Made by a program: the position numbers and the translations under genes
Shown: piece by piece, positions 26,223 through 34,719 of the stretch
Layout: each line of letters starts with the position of its first letter
Numbering within the stretch: the stretch's first letter is position 1
NCBI RefSeq assembly: GCF_018381315.1
Contig: NZ_JAGZSD010000004.1
Span: forward strand, 248,001-312,000
DNA: 64,000 nucleotides
Reading direction: 5' to 3'
Source of the DNA: Anaerostipes sp.
Lineage (GTDB): Bacteria; Bacillota; Clostridia; Lachnospirales; Lachnospiraceae
The notes under the pieces: model-generated
The model's database searches: none
The model's input: the letters and a program-made list of their open reading frames with translations, nothing else
Told to the model about the DNA's origin: nothing

Positions 26223-27248
26223 CTAAACACTTAAAAACCGGAACATAATTTCAAATCCTTCTTCATTTTGTTCCGGGACCTCTATCCGGACCGCCAGGCT
26301 GTCTGCTGTCTGTTTTGTCAGATAGAGCCCCATCCCCGTTGAATTCTTTCTCTTTTCCTCTGTATCCCCGGTAAATCCTTTCTCAAAAAGAAACGGCAGG
26401 TCATAAGGTTTGACTCCTATCCCGTTGTCCCGGACTGCCAGGATAATATCCCCGCTCTCCCCATGAGACTTCGTATACAGCCTGATAAAAGAAGGTTCTG
26501 CTCCCTGTTTGGCATATTTTACGGCGTTGCTGACTGCCTGCCGGATCAAAAACGAAAGTCCCTTTCTGTCTGACAAAACACACAAATCTTCCACTTCATT
26601 TATGATACAGATTTTTTGTTCCCTCAGAAGGTTCTCATATCCGTCCAGCACATCCCTGCAGATCTGTGACAGTGATAATTCTTCAAATAAATAGTCTGTA
26701 CACCCGGTCCTCATTCTTGCATAGTACAGCATTCTTTCAATATTTTCTTCTATATCGGTCCTTGCATACTCCAGCCTCTCAAAAACAACGGAGGACATCT
26801 CATCTCTTCGGTTGTCCAGTACAAAAGTCATAAGCGCCAGCGGTGTTTTGATCTCATGAGCCCATAACTCAATATATTCTTCATATTCCTGTATAGCTGT
26901 CTCCTGCTCCCTGATCCGGCGTTCCATTTTTTCAAAAAGATCTCCCATAAGACCCATGGCCTCTTTTTCCTGAGCATTCATAAAAGGAAAAGCTGTTTTT
27001 TCTCTGAAGGCACCGGGGTCCTCCATAAACTGTAAAAAGGCCTGCTGTTTTTTCTGGTCTCTTTTATCCAGCCAAGTTCCGAGAAATCCATATAAGATCA
27101 AACAGGCCAGGAGAACAGAAGGAAAAACAGCAAAAAACCCGGGAGCACCAGAAAGCCATAAGAACAGGCAGAACATAATGTCCAGGGCCAGTGTAAACAC
27201 AAACCATTCTTTGTATTTTACAAAAATACGGATCCATCTGTCAGCCAT
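26223..27248 (-). CDS. BceS-like intramembrane-sensing histidine kinase
   Basis: A 341-residue kinase with two N-terminal membrane helices (about 15-33 and 38-58) and almost no external loop, the hallmark of BceS-type kinases that sense through a partner transporter. His131 lies in LWAHEIKTPLALM; the ATPase domain has SNAVKYAK, DNGIGVKPYDLPFLFEKGF and GMGLYLTKQTA. The ATG at 27248 follows GGAGG. It overlaps the response-regulator gene by 8 bases and ends the BceAB-RS operon. It should report antimicrobial peptide flux through BceAB. Confidence 0.92.
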   Translation of the reverse strand: MADRWIRIFVKYKEWFVFTLALDIMFCLFLWLSGAPGFFAVFPSVLLACLILYGFLGTWLDKRDQKKQQAFLQFMEDPGAFREKTAFPFMNAQEKEAMGLMGDLFEKMERRIREQETAIQEYEEYIELWAHEIKTPLALMTFVLDNRRDEMSSVVFERLEYARTDIEENIERMLYYARMRTGCTDYLFEELSLSQICRDVLDGYENLLREQKICIINEVEDLCVLSDRKGLSFLIRQAVSNAVKYAKQGAEPSFIRLYTKSHGESGDIILAVRDNGIGVKPYDLPFLFEKGFTGDTEEKRKNSTGMGLYLTKQTADSLAVRIEVPEQNEEGFEIMFRFLSV

Positions 27249-27924
27249 CTTTTCCTCCAATATGTACAAGGCAGTACCCAATCCCTCTTTTAGTCTCAAT
27301 TTTATAAGGGATATGGAGTTTTTTCATGGTCTTCTTTAATCTTGTCATATTGACCTGAAGTGCATTTTCATCAATATACTCTTTCGTTCCCCACAATGTC
27401 TCAAAGAAGATTGATTTTTCTACAACTTTCCCCTGGTGCTCCATAAGAAGCTCCATAATCTTTCCCTGATTTTCAGGCAGTACCGCAGAATGCCCGTCCA
27501 TATACACTGTATAGGTCTGCTTATCCAGCCTGATTCCTTTTATTTCCGCAAAGCTCTCCCTGTCCTCATATCTGCGCAGCAGATTAAAGATACGGGCAGT
27601 CAGCCTTGATTTATGGCAGGGCTTTGTCAGGTATTCATCTGCTCCCATATTAAGCGCATGCAGCTCATCCTTTAACTGGTCTCTGCTGGTCAGCACAAGA
27701 ACCGGAACTGAACTTTTCTTTCTGATGGATCTGCATATCTTAAAACCAGTGATCCCCGGAAGATTCAGATCCAGCAGGACCAAGTCAGGGGACCGGTCCA
27801 AAATCTCCTGAGCTGCATCCGCAAAGGTTACAAGGCAGTCAGTCTCATATCCTTCCTTTTCCAAAATCGACACAAGCTCTTCCCTCATGAATAATTCATC
27901 TTCCGCGATCACAATTTTTTTCAT
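27241..27924 (-). CDS. BceR-like response regulator
   Basis: A 227-residue OmpR-family regulator. The phospho-acceptor is Asp52 in LVLLDLNLPGITG, and the conserved Lys is in YLTKPCHKSRL. The DNA-binding domain ends ETKRGIGYCLV. The start is taken as the ATG at 27924 rather than the GTG 3 bases earlier. The gene lies between the permease and kinase genes and probably activates the operon through the inverted repeat at 30821-30837. Confidence 0.92.
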   Translation of the reverse strand: MKKIVIAEDELFMREELVSILEKEGYETDCLVTFADAAQEILDRSPDLVLLDLNLPGITGFKICRSIRKKSSVPVLVLTSRDQLKDELHALNMGADEYLTKPCHKSRLTARIFNLLRRYEDRESFAEIKGIRLDKQTYTVYMDGHSAVLPENQGKIMELLMEHQGKVVEKSIFFETLWGTKEYIDENALQVNMTRLKKTMKKLHIPYKIETKRGIGYCLVHIGGKDG

Positions 27925-27936
27925 CACATCCGCCTT

Positions 27937-29985
27937 TCAGCTGTCATCTCTCCTTACTTCCGCCTGTTTGAGGATCTGCCTGTCACTCATTTTCATAACA
28001 GCCAGTATATAGCTTAATTCTACCATACACAAAATAAGAATCATAGGCACCGCATGCACTGTTAAAATCCCTGCTTTCCCCTGCATATCCGCTGCGGCAA
28101 TACCTGCGGCCAGTGATCTGACGCCAAACAGACTTCCCACAAGAGAAACGCCTGCAGGAAGCAGAAAGAACCATTTGATCTGTCTTCTGGCAGATTCACA
28201 CAGATACTTGCAGTGGCATCCAAGGCGAAGGATTGTGCGGTATCTCTTTTCTGTCTGCCGCTGATGCATCAGAAACCGGACTCCCAGCACTGTATTGGCG
28301 ATCAGCAGAAAGATTGTCCCCAGATAGATGGTTGTATAGCTGGCGGCCACTGTATAGAACAGCTGTCTGCCCATACTGTTCAGATAACTTTCATACTGCA
28401 GAGAGGTTTTGTCTAACCGTGCATTGACATCCGTCATCGCCTGCATCAAACCTTTCTTCCGGATCAGTTCCTCCTTCAGCACCGTATTCCAGTAAGAGCT
28501 GTACTCTCCGCCTGTCAGCCGCTCAAAAATCTGATCCGGCACAATAAGTCCATAGCTGATAGTAATGGAACGGTCTGTGACAATATTCTCGCTGCAGTAC
28601 GTCTTAAGCAGACGGTATGTCTGCTGATTCATCTCCACACGGGGCCGTTTTTTCAATGCTCTTTCCATTACCTTCACGGTGTCCTGGTTTGCAAATTCCC
28701 TGCTGCTGTAGAGAGCTGCCTCACGGTTCTTAAGATGAAGGGGCGGCTCTCCCTTTCGCTTCAGAATATGGTTATATCCGGACAGAGAGATCAGGTAAGG
28801 ATCATTAAAATACTGCAGGTTATTCAGAAGCACATCTCTGCCCCGGGAATCCCCCTGTACTTTTACGGCCTCCAAAAGCTCTTTTCCGGAAAATGAGCCG
28901 CCTGTCTTATTGCCTTTGAACAAACCTGTTTTTACCTGAAATGATTCTGCCATATACTGGCCTGCCTTCTGCTTCTCCAGTTCTTTTTGAATCTGCTCCG
29001 GCTTTCCTTCAAAAGTATAGTCAATGACACGCTGATCTTTGAGACCTATGTTTAAGCTGACAGCGTAGCCGTATCCAAAACAGCAGAATGCAGCCAGCAG
29101 CAGCAGTGAAGACACCGCAATAGATTCCGGCCTGAGGAGAATCGTCTCCTGAATCTGGCGGAACGTAAAAACCGTCAGCCCTTTGCTGCTGCGTCTGTAC
29201 TTCAGATATGTGTCAAATAAAATCCCGATACTCCGGAAGAACAGAAAGGTTCCTCCAATTCCAAGTGCCATAGTAATACCCATATCCCCGGCAGATCCCC
29301 ATGCATTTCCCTTCACAGCAAGGGCATACGCCGCCGCAAGCATAAAGATGCTTACTGCCAGCTGTATTGCTGTAATCCCCTTTTTATGCACCTTATGCCT
29401 TTTATCCTGAGGCTGAGACATCATCTGGGTAATTTCCTTTCCCGCAATCTTTCCGCTTTGTATAAGCAGCGCTCCAAGCCGTATGGCAAAGTAGCCTGCC
29501 GCCGTCCACACAGCTGCACGGAGTGAGAATGTAAAACGGTGCCCCACAATGCCCATGCCGGCTGCTTTTGCAGTAATCATACTGATGATCTCTGACAGAA
29601 GCACTGCTATGGGAATACCCGCTGCCAGCGACAGCAGGCTGTTCCACATGTCCTCCGCCAGCAGCATGGCAAACAGCCTTTTACGGCCCATGCCGAGCAT
29701 CAGATACATTCCGAACTCATGGCTCCTTTGCTCCAGCTGGTATTTTCCTGAGAAATATACGAGAAAGAACAGGAAAAACAGGGTAACCCCATAGAGCACA
29801 GGGATCAGAAGAAACAGCTTGTCAACAGCATCACTCTCCATTTTTTTCAGAAACAGCATGACATCCTGGTTTTCCAGAGACAGAATAATATAAAATGCAG
29901 TGATCGACACAACAAGGGATACAAACAGCAGTCCGTTTTCTTTTCTGTTCCGTCTGCTGTTTTTTCTGATGATCTCAAAGACCAT
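27937..29985 (-). CDS. BceB-like ABC transporter permease (FtsX family)
   Basis: A 682-residue membrane protein with the ten-helix BceB layout: an N-terminal helix, groups of helices up to about residue 310, a large external domain (about 315-530), and C-terminal helices. The segment GMYLMLGMGRKRLF is typical of FtsX-type permeases in peptide detoxification systems. The ATG at 29985 sits 8 bases after GAGGAGG; a GTG two codons earlier is possible. It overlaps the ATPase gene by 11 bases. It is expected to free lipid-II-cycle targets from peptide antibiotics and signal to the kinase. Confidence 0.92.
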   Translation of the reverse strand: MVFEIIRKNSRRNRKENGLLFVSLVVSITAFYIILSLENQDVMLFLKKMESDAVDKLFLLIPVLYGVTLFFLFFLVYFSGKYQLEQRSHEFGMYLMLGMGRKRLFAMLLAEDMWNSLLSLAAGIPIAVLLSEIISMITAKAAGMGIVGHRFTFSLRAAVWTAAGYFAIRLGALLIQSGKIAGKEITQMMSQPQDKRHKVHKKGITAIQLAVSIFMLAAAYALAVKGNAWGSAGDMGITMALGIGGTFLFFRSIGILFDTYLKYRRSSKGLTVFTFRQIQETILLRPESIAVSSLLLLAAFCCFGYGYAVSLNIGLKDQRVIDYTFEGKPEQIQKELEKQKAGQYMAESFQVKTGLFKGNKTGGSFSGKELLEAVKVQGDSRGRDVLLNNLQYFNDPYLISLSGYNHILKRKGEPPLHLKNREAALYSSREFANQDTVKVMERALKKRPRVEMNQQTYRLLKTYCSENIVTDRSITISYGLIVPDQIFERLTGGEYSSYWNTVLKEELIRKKGLMQAMTDVNARLDKTSLQYESYLNSMGRQLFYTVAASYTTIYLGTIFLLIANTVLGVRFLMHQRQTEKRYRTILRLGCHCKYLCESARRQIKWFFLLPAGVSLVGSLFGVRSLAAGIAAADMQGKAGILTVHAVPMILILCMVELSYILAVMKMSDRQILKQAEVRRDDS

Positions 29986-30745
29986 TTGCACTTCCTCCTC
30001 CGAGCTGGGCCATCACGGCTATGATTCTCTCATAAAACTCCTCCCCGGATTCCTCCGGGACCTTTTTTCTTAGCTGATGGAAAATGATCCCGTCCCGGAT
30101 AAACAGGATTCTGGAACAATAGCTGGCTACATTGGCATCGTGGGTTACCATGAGTATGGTAGTCTTCTGTTCCCGGTTCAATTCCGAGAGCTTCTGCATC
30201 AGCAGCCTGGCATTCTTAGAATCTAAGGCCCCTGTAGGTTCATCTGCAAGCAAAAGTTCCGGATTCAGCAAAAGAGCCCTTGCCGCTGCTGTCCGCTGTT
30301 TCTGTCCGCCGGACAGCTCAGAGGGGAATTTGTCCAGAATATCTTCTATCTCCAGACAGGCTGCCAGCTCATGCATACGCTGCTCCATGCTGCCTTCATT
30401 ATGGATTTCCGCGGGAAGCATGATGTTTTCTTCGGCGGTGAGATTTCCGATCAGCTCAAAGTTCTGGAATAAATATCCCATTTGCCTGCCCCTGTAGTTC
30501 TCCAAGTCCTTTCTTGTAAATTTCCATATTTCCTGCCCTTTTAACAGGATTTTGCCGCCTGTAGGGTGTGAAGCTGTGGAGATACAGTTTAAAAGCGTTG
30601 TCTTGCCGGACCCGCTGCTTCCCATAATTCCGATAAATTCCCCGTCCGCCACCTGAAAACTGATCCCATCCAAAGCCTTTGTCAGATTTCCCTTTTTTCC
30701 ATAATACTTTTTAAGAGACTGTATCTCTAATTTTTTCTCTGTCAT
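29975..30745 (-). CDS. BceA-like ABC transporter ATP-binding protein
   Basis: A 256-residue ATPase of the MacB/LolD/BceA group. Walker A is GSSGSGKTTLLN, the signature motif is LSGGQKQRTAAARALL, Walker B is LLLADEPTGALDS, and the switch histidine is in MVTHDANVASYC. It is the first gene of the four-gene BceAB-RS operon. It powers the BceB permease at the cytoplasmic face. The drug recognised cannot be inferred from sequence; bacitracin, lantibiotics or host peptides are candidates known from the family. Confidence 0.94.
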   Translation of the reverse strand: MTEKKLEIQSLKKYYGKKGNLTKALDGISFQVADGEFIGIMGSSGSGKTTLLNCISTASHPTGGKILLKGQEIWKFTRKDLENYRGRQMGYLFQNFELIGNLTAEENIMLPAEIHNEGSMEQRMHELAACLEIEDILDKFPSELSGGQKQRTAAARALLLNPELLLADEPTGALDSKNARLLMQKLSELNREQKTTILMVTHDANVASYCSRILFIRDGIIFHQLRKKVPEESGEEFYERIIAVMAQLGGGSANGL

Positions 30746-30791
30746 TTTGTATCCTTTCCACAGTCATAAGCCTCTGTTTTTGTCTGACTTT

Positions 30792-30820
30792 ATTATACAA
30801 AATAACAGCGAAAGAAAACA
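30792..30820 (-). promoter_or_regulatory. Predicted bceA operon promoter
   Basis: On the minus strand TATAAT (30792-30797) is preceded by a 17-base spacer and a weak -35 TGTTTT (30815-30820). The inverted repeat of the next entry abuts the -35, so the promoter looks activator-dependent. Confidence 0.6.
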
Positions 30821-30837
30821 CTTACACTTCCTGTAAG
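30821..30837 (-). promoter_or_regulatory. Candidate BceR operator
   Basis: CTTACA and TGTAAG form a perfect inverted repeat with a 5-base spacer. It resembles the TnACA-N4-TGTAA type of site known for BceR-like regulators, but with one extra spacer base. It abuts the -35 of the operon. Confidence 0.55.
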
Positions 30838-30843
30838 GTATCT

Positions 30844-31122
30844 TTATGAACACTGTGATAAAATGGACTCCAATGCCGCCTCACTGCTGCTGTGGGACCG
30901 TACGATCTTTGCCTTACTCCTTTTCGCCTCACAGAGAGCACATTTCACCATCTTGTGGGAAACTGTATTAGTGAATAGAACAACTAAGTCAGGGCTTCCT
31001 ACCTGTTTCCCCAGTTTTGCACTCATCTGAGTAAACACCTTTGCTTTGCAGTTATACTCTTTACAGATTCTTTTATACTGACAGACCATCCGGTCATGCC
31101 CTCCAATAATCACAACACTCAT
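30844..31122 (-). CDS. DUF2325 domain protein
   Basis: A 92-residue protein of the DUF2325 family, opening MSVVIIGGHDRMVCQYKRIC and carrying NTVSHKMVKCALCEAKRSK. Members have a small Rossmann-like fold with conserved Cys and His that could bind a metal; their function is unknown. It follows the flavodoxin gene and its terminator, with DUF3793 further upstream; this grouping recurs in Clostridia, according to general knowledge of the families, and suggests a metal or redox role. Confidence 0.8.
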   Translation of the reverse strand: MSVVIIGGHDRMVCQYKRICKEYNCKAKVFTQMSAKLGKQVGSPDLVVLFTNTVSHKMVKCALCEAKRSKAKIVRSHSSSEAALESILSQCS

Positions 31123-31141
31123 AAGAAACCTCCTCTGTTTG

Positions 31142-31166
31142 AAAAGGAGCCGGCAATACCGGCTCC
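31142..31166 (-). terminator. Terminator after flavodoxin
   Basis: GGAGCCGG and CCGGCTCC form an 8-bp GC-rich stem with a 5-base loop, followed on the minus strand by TTTTC. Read-through into DUF2325 is possible because only 20 bases separate it from that gene's start. Confidence 0.7.
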
Positions 31167-31179
31167 GGATTATAATCTT

Positions 31180-31617
31180 TTACTGTGCCGCAGCCGCCAA
31201 TGCTTTGCCGAGACTTACACAGTCCGCTTTTGCATCGTCGTCCGGAGTTTCATGGGCAATGAGGCCCTCTCCGTCTATCACCTCTGCACCTGCATTTGTC
31301 ATGCGTTCTGTCCAGTCACGCATCCACTCTCCGTCTCCCCATCCGTAGGAACCGAAAAGCGCAATCTGTTTTCCTGAAGCAAAGGCTTCCACTTCCTCAA
31401 CGAAAGGTTCCATTGAAGATTCCTCCAGCTGCTCTGCCCCCATGGACGGGCAGCCGAGGGCAAATGCCTCTGCATCCTTCAGTATATCTGCAGAGGCTGA
31501 TTCAACATCTAAAAACTCCGGTGTTCCTCCTGCTTCTGTAACTCCCTCTGCGATTGACTCTGCCATGATTCCTGTATTGCCTGTGCCGCTCCAAAATGCG
31601 ATGTATACTTTTGCCAT
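31180..31617 (-). CDS. Flavodoxin
   Basis: A 145-residue short-chain flavodoxin. The FMN phosphate loop is FWSGTGNTGIMA near the N terminus. CPSMGAEQLEES and FGSYGWGDGEWM form the two loops that hold the flavin ring. It carries electrons in the cytoplasm and often replaces ferredoxin when iron is scarce. It lies 12 bases after the DUF3793 gene and shares its promoter. Confidence 0.95.
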   Translation of the reverse strand: MAKVYIAFWSGTGNTGIMAESIAEGVTEAGGTPEFLDVESASADILKDAEAFALGCPSMGAEQLEESSMEPFVEEVEAFASGKQIALFGSYGWGDGEWMRDWTERMTNAGAEVIDGEGLIAHETPDDDAKADCVSLGKALAAAAQ

Positions 31618-31629
31618 GATAGCTCCTTT

Positions 31630-32190
31630 CTATGCTGCAACGGTCATCTTTAAGATACCTCTGCCCTGCTGATATAATTTCCAGTAGATTTCTTTACATT
31701 TCTTATATTTTTTAAATAATTTCAGCGCTTCACAATGATCGCAGTAAACCTTCCACATTCCGCAAAGCCTGCAGTTCATCCCCCTGTTCTCAATAAATCC
31801 CAGGACATCTCCCAGCGGATAGTCCAAAAACACACCGATTTCATGAGGAAAATCATCTGCCAAAAACCTGGTTTTCAGGCAGCTTAAGCATTCACCGGTC
31901 TTTGTTCCAGGATAGCCGAACTCTATGAGCAGCTCCGCAATCCCTTCTTCCCGAAGCCTTTGTTCCAGGTCTTTTTTACGGTATACGTAAACCAGGACGG
32001 AATCTTCTCTCCAATTCAAAGCTTCCAGATACAGCCCGCAGGGATTCAGTTTTTCATTCCATTCACCTATTTCCTGCCTGGCATCTGTACTTTCCCGGTG
32101 ACGATAATTAAATAAACTTCCGCATTTCATGCCCGCCAATGTAGGCGCACACTGCTCTACAATTAAATCTGATAAGGTTTTCTCTCTCAT
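31630..32190 (-). CDS. DUF3793 family protein
   Basis: A 186-residue cytoplasmic protein of the DUF3793 family, recognised by CAPTLAGMKCGSLFNY, the YVYRKKDLEQRL block and HEIGVFLDYPLGDVLGFIEN. It is rich in cysteines, with pairs CLSC, CRLC and CDHC that could hold a metal or cluster. The function is unknown, but members commonly sit beside iron-uptake or flavodoxin genes. A 16-bp inverted repeat upstream looks like a metalloregulator site. Confidence 0.8.
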   Translation of the reverse strand: MREKTLSDLIVEQCAPTLAGMKCGSLFNYRHRESTDARQEIGEWNEKLNPCGLYLEALNWREDSVLVYVYRKKDLEQRLREEGIAELLIEFGYPGTKTGECLSCLKTRFLADDFPHEIGVFLDYPLGDVLGFIENRGMNCRLCGMWKVYCDHCEALKLFKKYKKCKEIYWKLYQQGRGILKMTVAA

Positions 32191-32224
32191 GCTTCACCTG
32201 CTTCATTTCTTACACCGCGCGATG

Positions 32225-32240
32225 GTTAGTTTCAACTAAC
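32225..32240 (-). promoter_or_regulatory. Candidate metalloregulator operator upstream of DUF3793-flavodoxin
   Basis: GTTAGTT and AACTAAC form a perfect 7-bp inverted repeat with a 2-base spacer. The TTAGTTnnAACTAA core resembles DtxR/IdeR-like sites in outline. A weak promoter (TTGCTT-N16-TAAGAT) would place it just after the -10, a position for a repressor. Confidence 0.45.
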
Positions 32241-32263
32241 TAACAACATCTTATCATCCTTTC

Positions 32264-32313
32264 TAAAAAAAGCAAGAGCATAGATGAGATTCAATCTCAT
32301 CTATACTCCTGCT
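32264..32313 (-). terminator. Terminator after the aldo/keto reductase
   Basis: A 20-base imperfect stem (32271-32290 with 32294-32313) and a 3-base loop, followed on the minus strand by a T6 run. Confidence 0.9.
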
Positions 32314-32336
32314 TTTACATTCTTTTAACCCTGCCC

Positions 32337-33173
32337 CTAAAAATCAATATAATCGCTGTCCCTGTTGGATCCTTCACAGGTCGTAATTGCATCAATCGCT
32401 TTCATATCCTCATCGCTGATGGTAAAATCAAGTTTTAAATTGTCCTGGATTCTTTCCTTTGTAACACTTTTAACCAGCGGCACTGTGTGGTGCTGAAGTG
32501 CATATTTTACGCACAGCTGGGCTACTGTGACACCATAGCGTTCTGCTGCCTCTTTCAGCTCTTCACACTGAAAAGCCTTTCCGTTAGCCAGAGGACTGTA
32601 TGCCTCCACCACAATATTCTTTTCTTTGCAGTATGCCCGTATTTCCTCCTGAAGACAGCTTGGATGGAACTCGATCTGATTCACCATCGGCGGTATCTCA
32701 CACACTTCCAGAATCTCATCTATATGATGCGGCTTAAAATTGCTGACTCCGATTGCTTTTACTTTTCCTGCCCGATAAAGCTCTTCAAATGCCCTCCAGG
32801 TCTCCCGGTTCTTTTCAATATAATTGTCATGGAACTTTACCGGTACCGGCCAGTGAATCAAATATAGGTCAAGATAATCCACGCCCAAATCCGCAGCTGT
32901 ATTCTCGAATGCCTTCAAGGCTGCCTCATAGCCATGGTCATCATTCCACAGCTTGCTCGTCAAAAACAAGTCTTCCCGCTTGATCCCGCTCTCCCTGATG
33001 CCTTTTCCTACCCACATCTCATTATGGTAAGCCGCTGCTGCATCAATATGGGTATATCCGCATTCAACAGCTGTCTTTACCGCGTTCACCGTAATCTCAT
33101 CACTTGGTGCCTTCCACGTGCCGAAGCCGATCACGGGCATTTGTTTTCCATTTGAAAGTGCCACTGTTTCCAT
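32337..33173 (-). CDS. Aldo/keto reductase
   Basis: A 278-residue NAD(P)H-dependent reductase of the AKR5-like group. The catalytic tetrad is visible: Asp in HIDAAAAYHNE with its Tyr, Lys in LTSKLWNDDH, and His in YLIHWPVP. The signature GVSNFKPHHIDEIL and the cofactor segment PLVKSVTKERIQDN are present. It reduces aldehydes or ketoacids in the cytoplasm; the natural substrate is not readable. It stands alone between two terminator/promoter regions. Confidence 0.93.
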   Translation of the reverse strand: METVALSNGKQMPVIGFGTWKAPSDEITVNAVKTAVECGYTHIDAAAAYHNEMWVGKGIRESGIKREDLFLTSKLWNDDHGYEAALKAFENTAADLGVDYLDLYLIHWPVPVKFHDNYIEKNRETWRAFEELYRAGKVKAIGVSNFKPHHIDEILEVCEIPPMVNQIEFHPSCLQEEIRAYCKEKNIVVEAYSPLANGKAFQCEELKEAAERYGVTVAQLCVKYALQHHTVPLVKSVTKERIQDNLKLDFTISDEDMKAIDAITTCEGSNRDSDYIDF

Positions 33174-33228
33174 AAAACAAAACCACCTTTCCTCTAATCA
33201 CACTGCATTGACGGTTAAGTTTATTATA

Positions 33229-34719
33229 TCAGATTTTTTTGCGTTCGGACAGCCGCTGTCTTACCGCTGTAAGGCCGGAATAAAATGCGGTCATTACAAT
33301 AAATATTTCCAGCCGTCCAAGTACCATCCCTGCTATTTCTACGATCAGCGTCGGTGTTCCTGTGGAAGGGCCGGTCAGGCCGATGGAAAGTCCCACTGTT
33401 CCCAGAGAGGAGGCGAACTCAAACATGGCTTCCGCCAGAGAACAGTCTGCCGTAAGCGTAAGCAGGAGGGAACCTGCCGCAAAAATAAGAAGATAGCAGA
33501 AAACATATCCGGTGGTGTCCAGGATCAGAGCCTGGTTAATCGGAGCCTTCCCCTGAGCCCGGTAATAAGAAAGAGCCCTGACCCTTCTGGACGGGGATAC
33601 TCTCTTTTTCACGACGTCCCCTGCAAAACGGAACATAAGATAAACACGGGTCAGTTTCATGCCCCCGGCCGTAGACCCGATTCCTCCGCCGATCAGCATA
33701 AGTATGATCATAATTCCCACGCTGACAGCCGGCCACTCCTGATATGACATCGTTGAAAACCCTGAAGTTGACAGGGCAGATACCACATTAAACAGAGCCT
33801 GACGGAAACTGTCTCCGATGCTCATATATAATTTTGCAAACAGTGTGACTGCAGTCAGAGGTACTGATACGGCAAGCAGCAAGGCCAGAAAACGCATCTC
33901 ACTGACCTGCCGTGCCTGCCTGAATTTCCTTTTTACCAGAAGAAGCAGGACAGCAAAGTTGGTTGTCCCTGCGATCATCAGGATCATCGTGATGATCTCA
34001 ATCGGAAAGCTGTTATAAGCCCCGATACTGTCCGCCTGGTTGGAGAAGCCTCCTGTGGACAGCGCACACATGGCATGGACAACGCTGTCTAAAGGATTCA
34101 TTCCGCAGAACATATATGCCCCGGATCCCACGGTCAAAAACGATGTATACATGCAGAAAACAGTTCTGGCAGATTTGGCCAGATTCGGCATCAGACGGTC
34201 TGTATGTCCCTCTGCATTATAAAGATTCACAGACTGCTTCCCCTGTATAAACATAACCATCATCAAAACAAACCCAAGACCGCCGCAGAACTGCATAAAT
34301 CCCCTGTGGAACAAAAAAATATTTGGTGTCTCTGTCACATCCACCACAGAAAGTCCTGTGGTGGTCCAGCCGCTGACTGCCTCAAATACACACTGAATGT
34401 AGGTAAGCTGTCCGGACAGAAAAAACGGTGTGCCTCCCACAAGAAATGCAAACATCCAGGCAAATACTACGGTCAGGCTGCCCGTCCTCATAGTATACTG
34501 CCACTGCATACCCTCCTCTTCTTCCTTTTTCATAAAAAAGCATAGCATGATCCCCAATATAACAGAACAAACAGACGGAATCAAAAAACAAAATGCATAT
34601 TTGATTTCCTGCGAATAAAAAGGCAGTACCAGAAGCGGCACTGCCATCAGTACTCCGATCAGAAGCACCAGCTTCCCGCAGTTATTACTGCTCTTTATCT
34701 GTTCCCTCATCGCTCTCAC
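33229..34719 (-). CDS. TrkH-family potassium uptake protein, membrane subunit
   Basis: A 496-residue potassium transporter of the TrkH/KtrB superfamily with about ten membrane helices in four M1-P-M2 repeats. The filter loops can be recognised in SGWTTTGLSVVD, CALSTGGFSNQADS, SALSTSGFSTMS and SSLGTVGLSIGL. It imports K+ with the cytosolic TrkA-type ring encoded just upstream. Its start overlaps the TrkA-type stop by 4 bases (ATGA). It is last in the TPR-TrkA-TrkA-TrkH operon. Confidence 0.95.
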   Translation of the reverse strand: MRAMREQIKSSNNCGKLVLLIGVLMAVPLLVLPFYSQEIKYAFCFLIPSVCSVILGIMLCFFMKKEEEEGMQWQYTMRTGSLTVVFAWMFAFLVGGTPFFLSGQLTYIQCVFEAVSGWTTTGLSVVDVTETPNIFLFHRGFMQFCGGLGFVLMMVMFIQGKQSVNLYNAEGHTDRLMPNLAKSARTVFCMYTSFLTVGSGAYMFCGMNPLDSVVHAMCALSTGGFSNQADSIGAYNSFPIEIITMILMIAGTTNFAVLLLLVKRKFRQARQVSEMRFLALLLAVSVPLTAVTLFAKLYMSIGDSFRQALFNVVSALSTSGFSTMSYQEWPAVSVGIMIILMLIGGGIGSTAGGMKLTRVYLMFRFAGDVVKKRVSPSRRVRALSYYRAQGKAPINQALILDTTGYVFCYLLIFAAGSLLLTLTADCSLAEAMFEFASSLGTVGLSIGLTGPSTGTPTLIVEIAGMVLGRLEIFIVMTAFYSGLTAVRQRLSERKKI

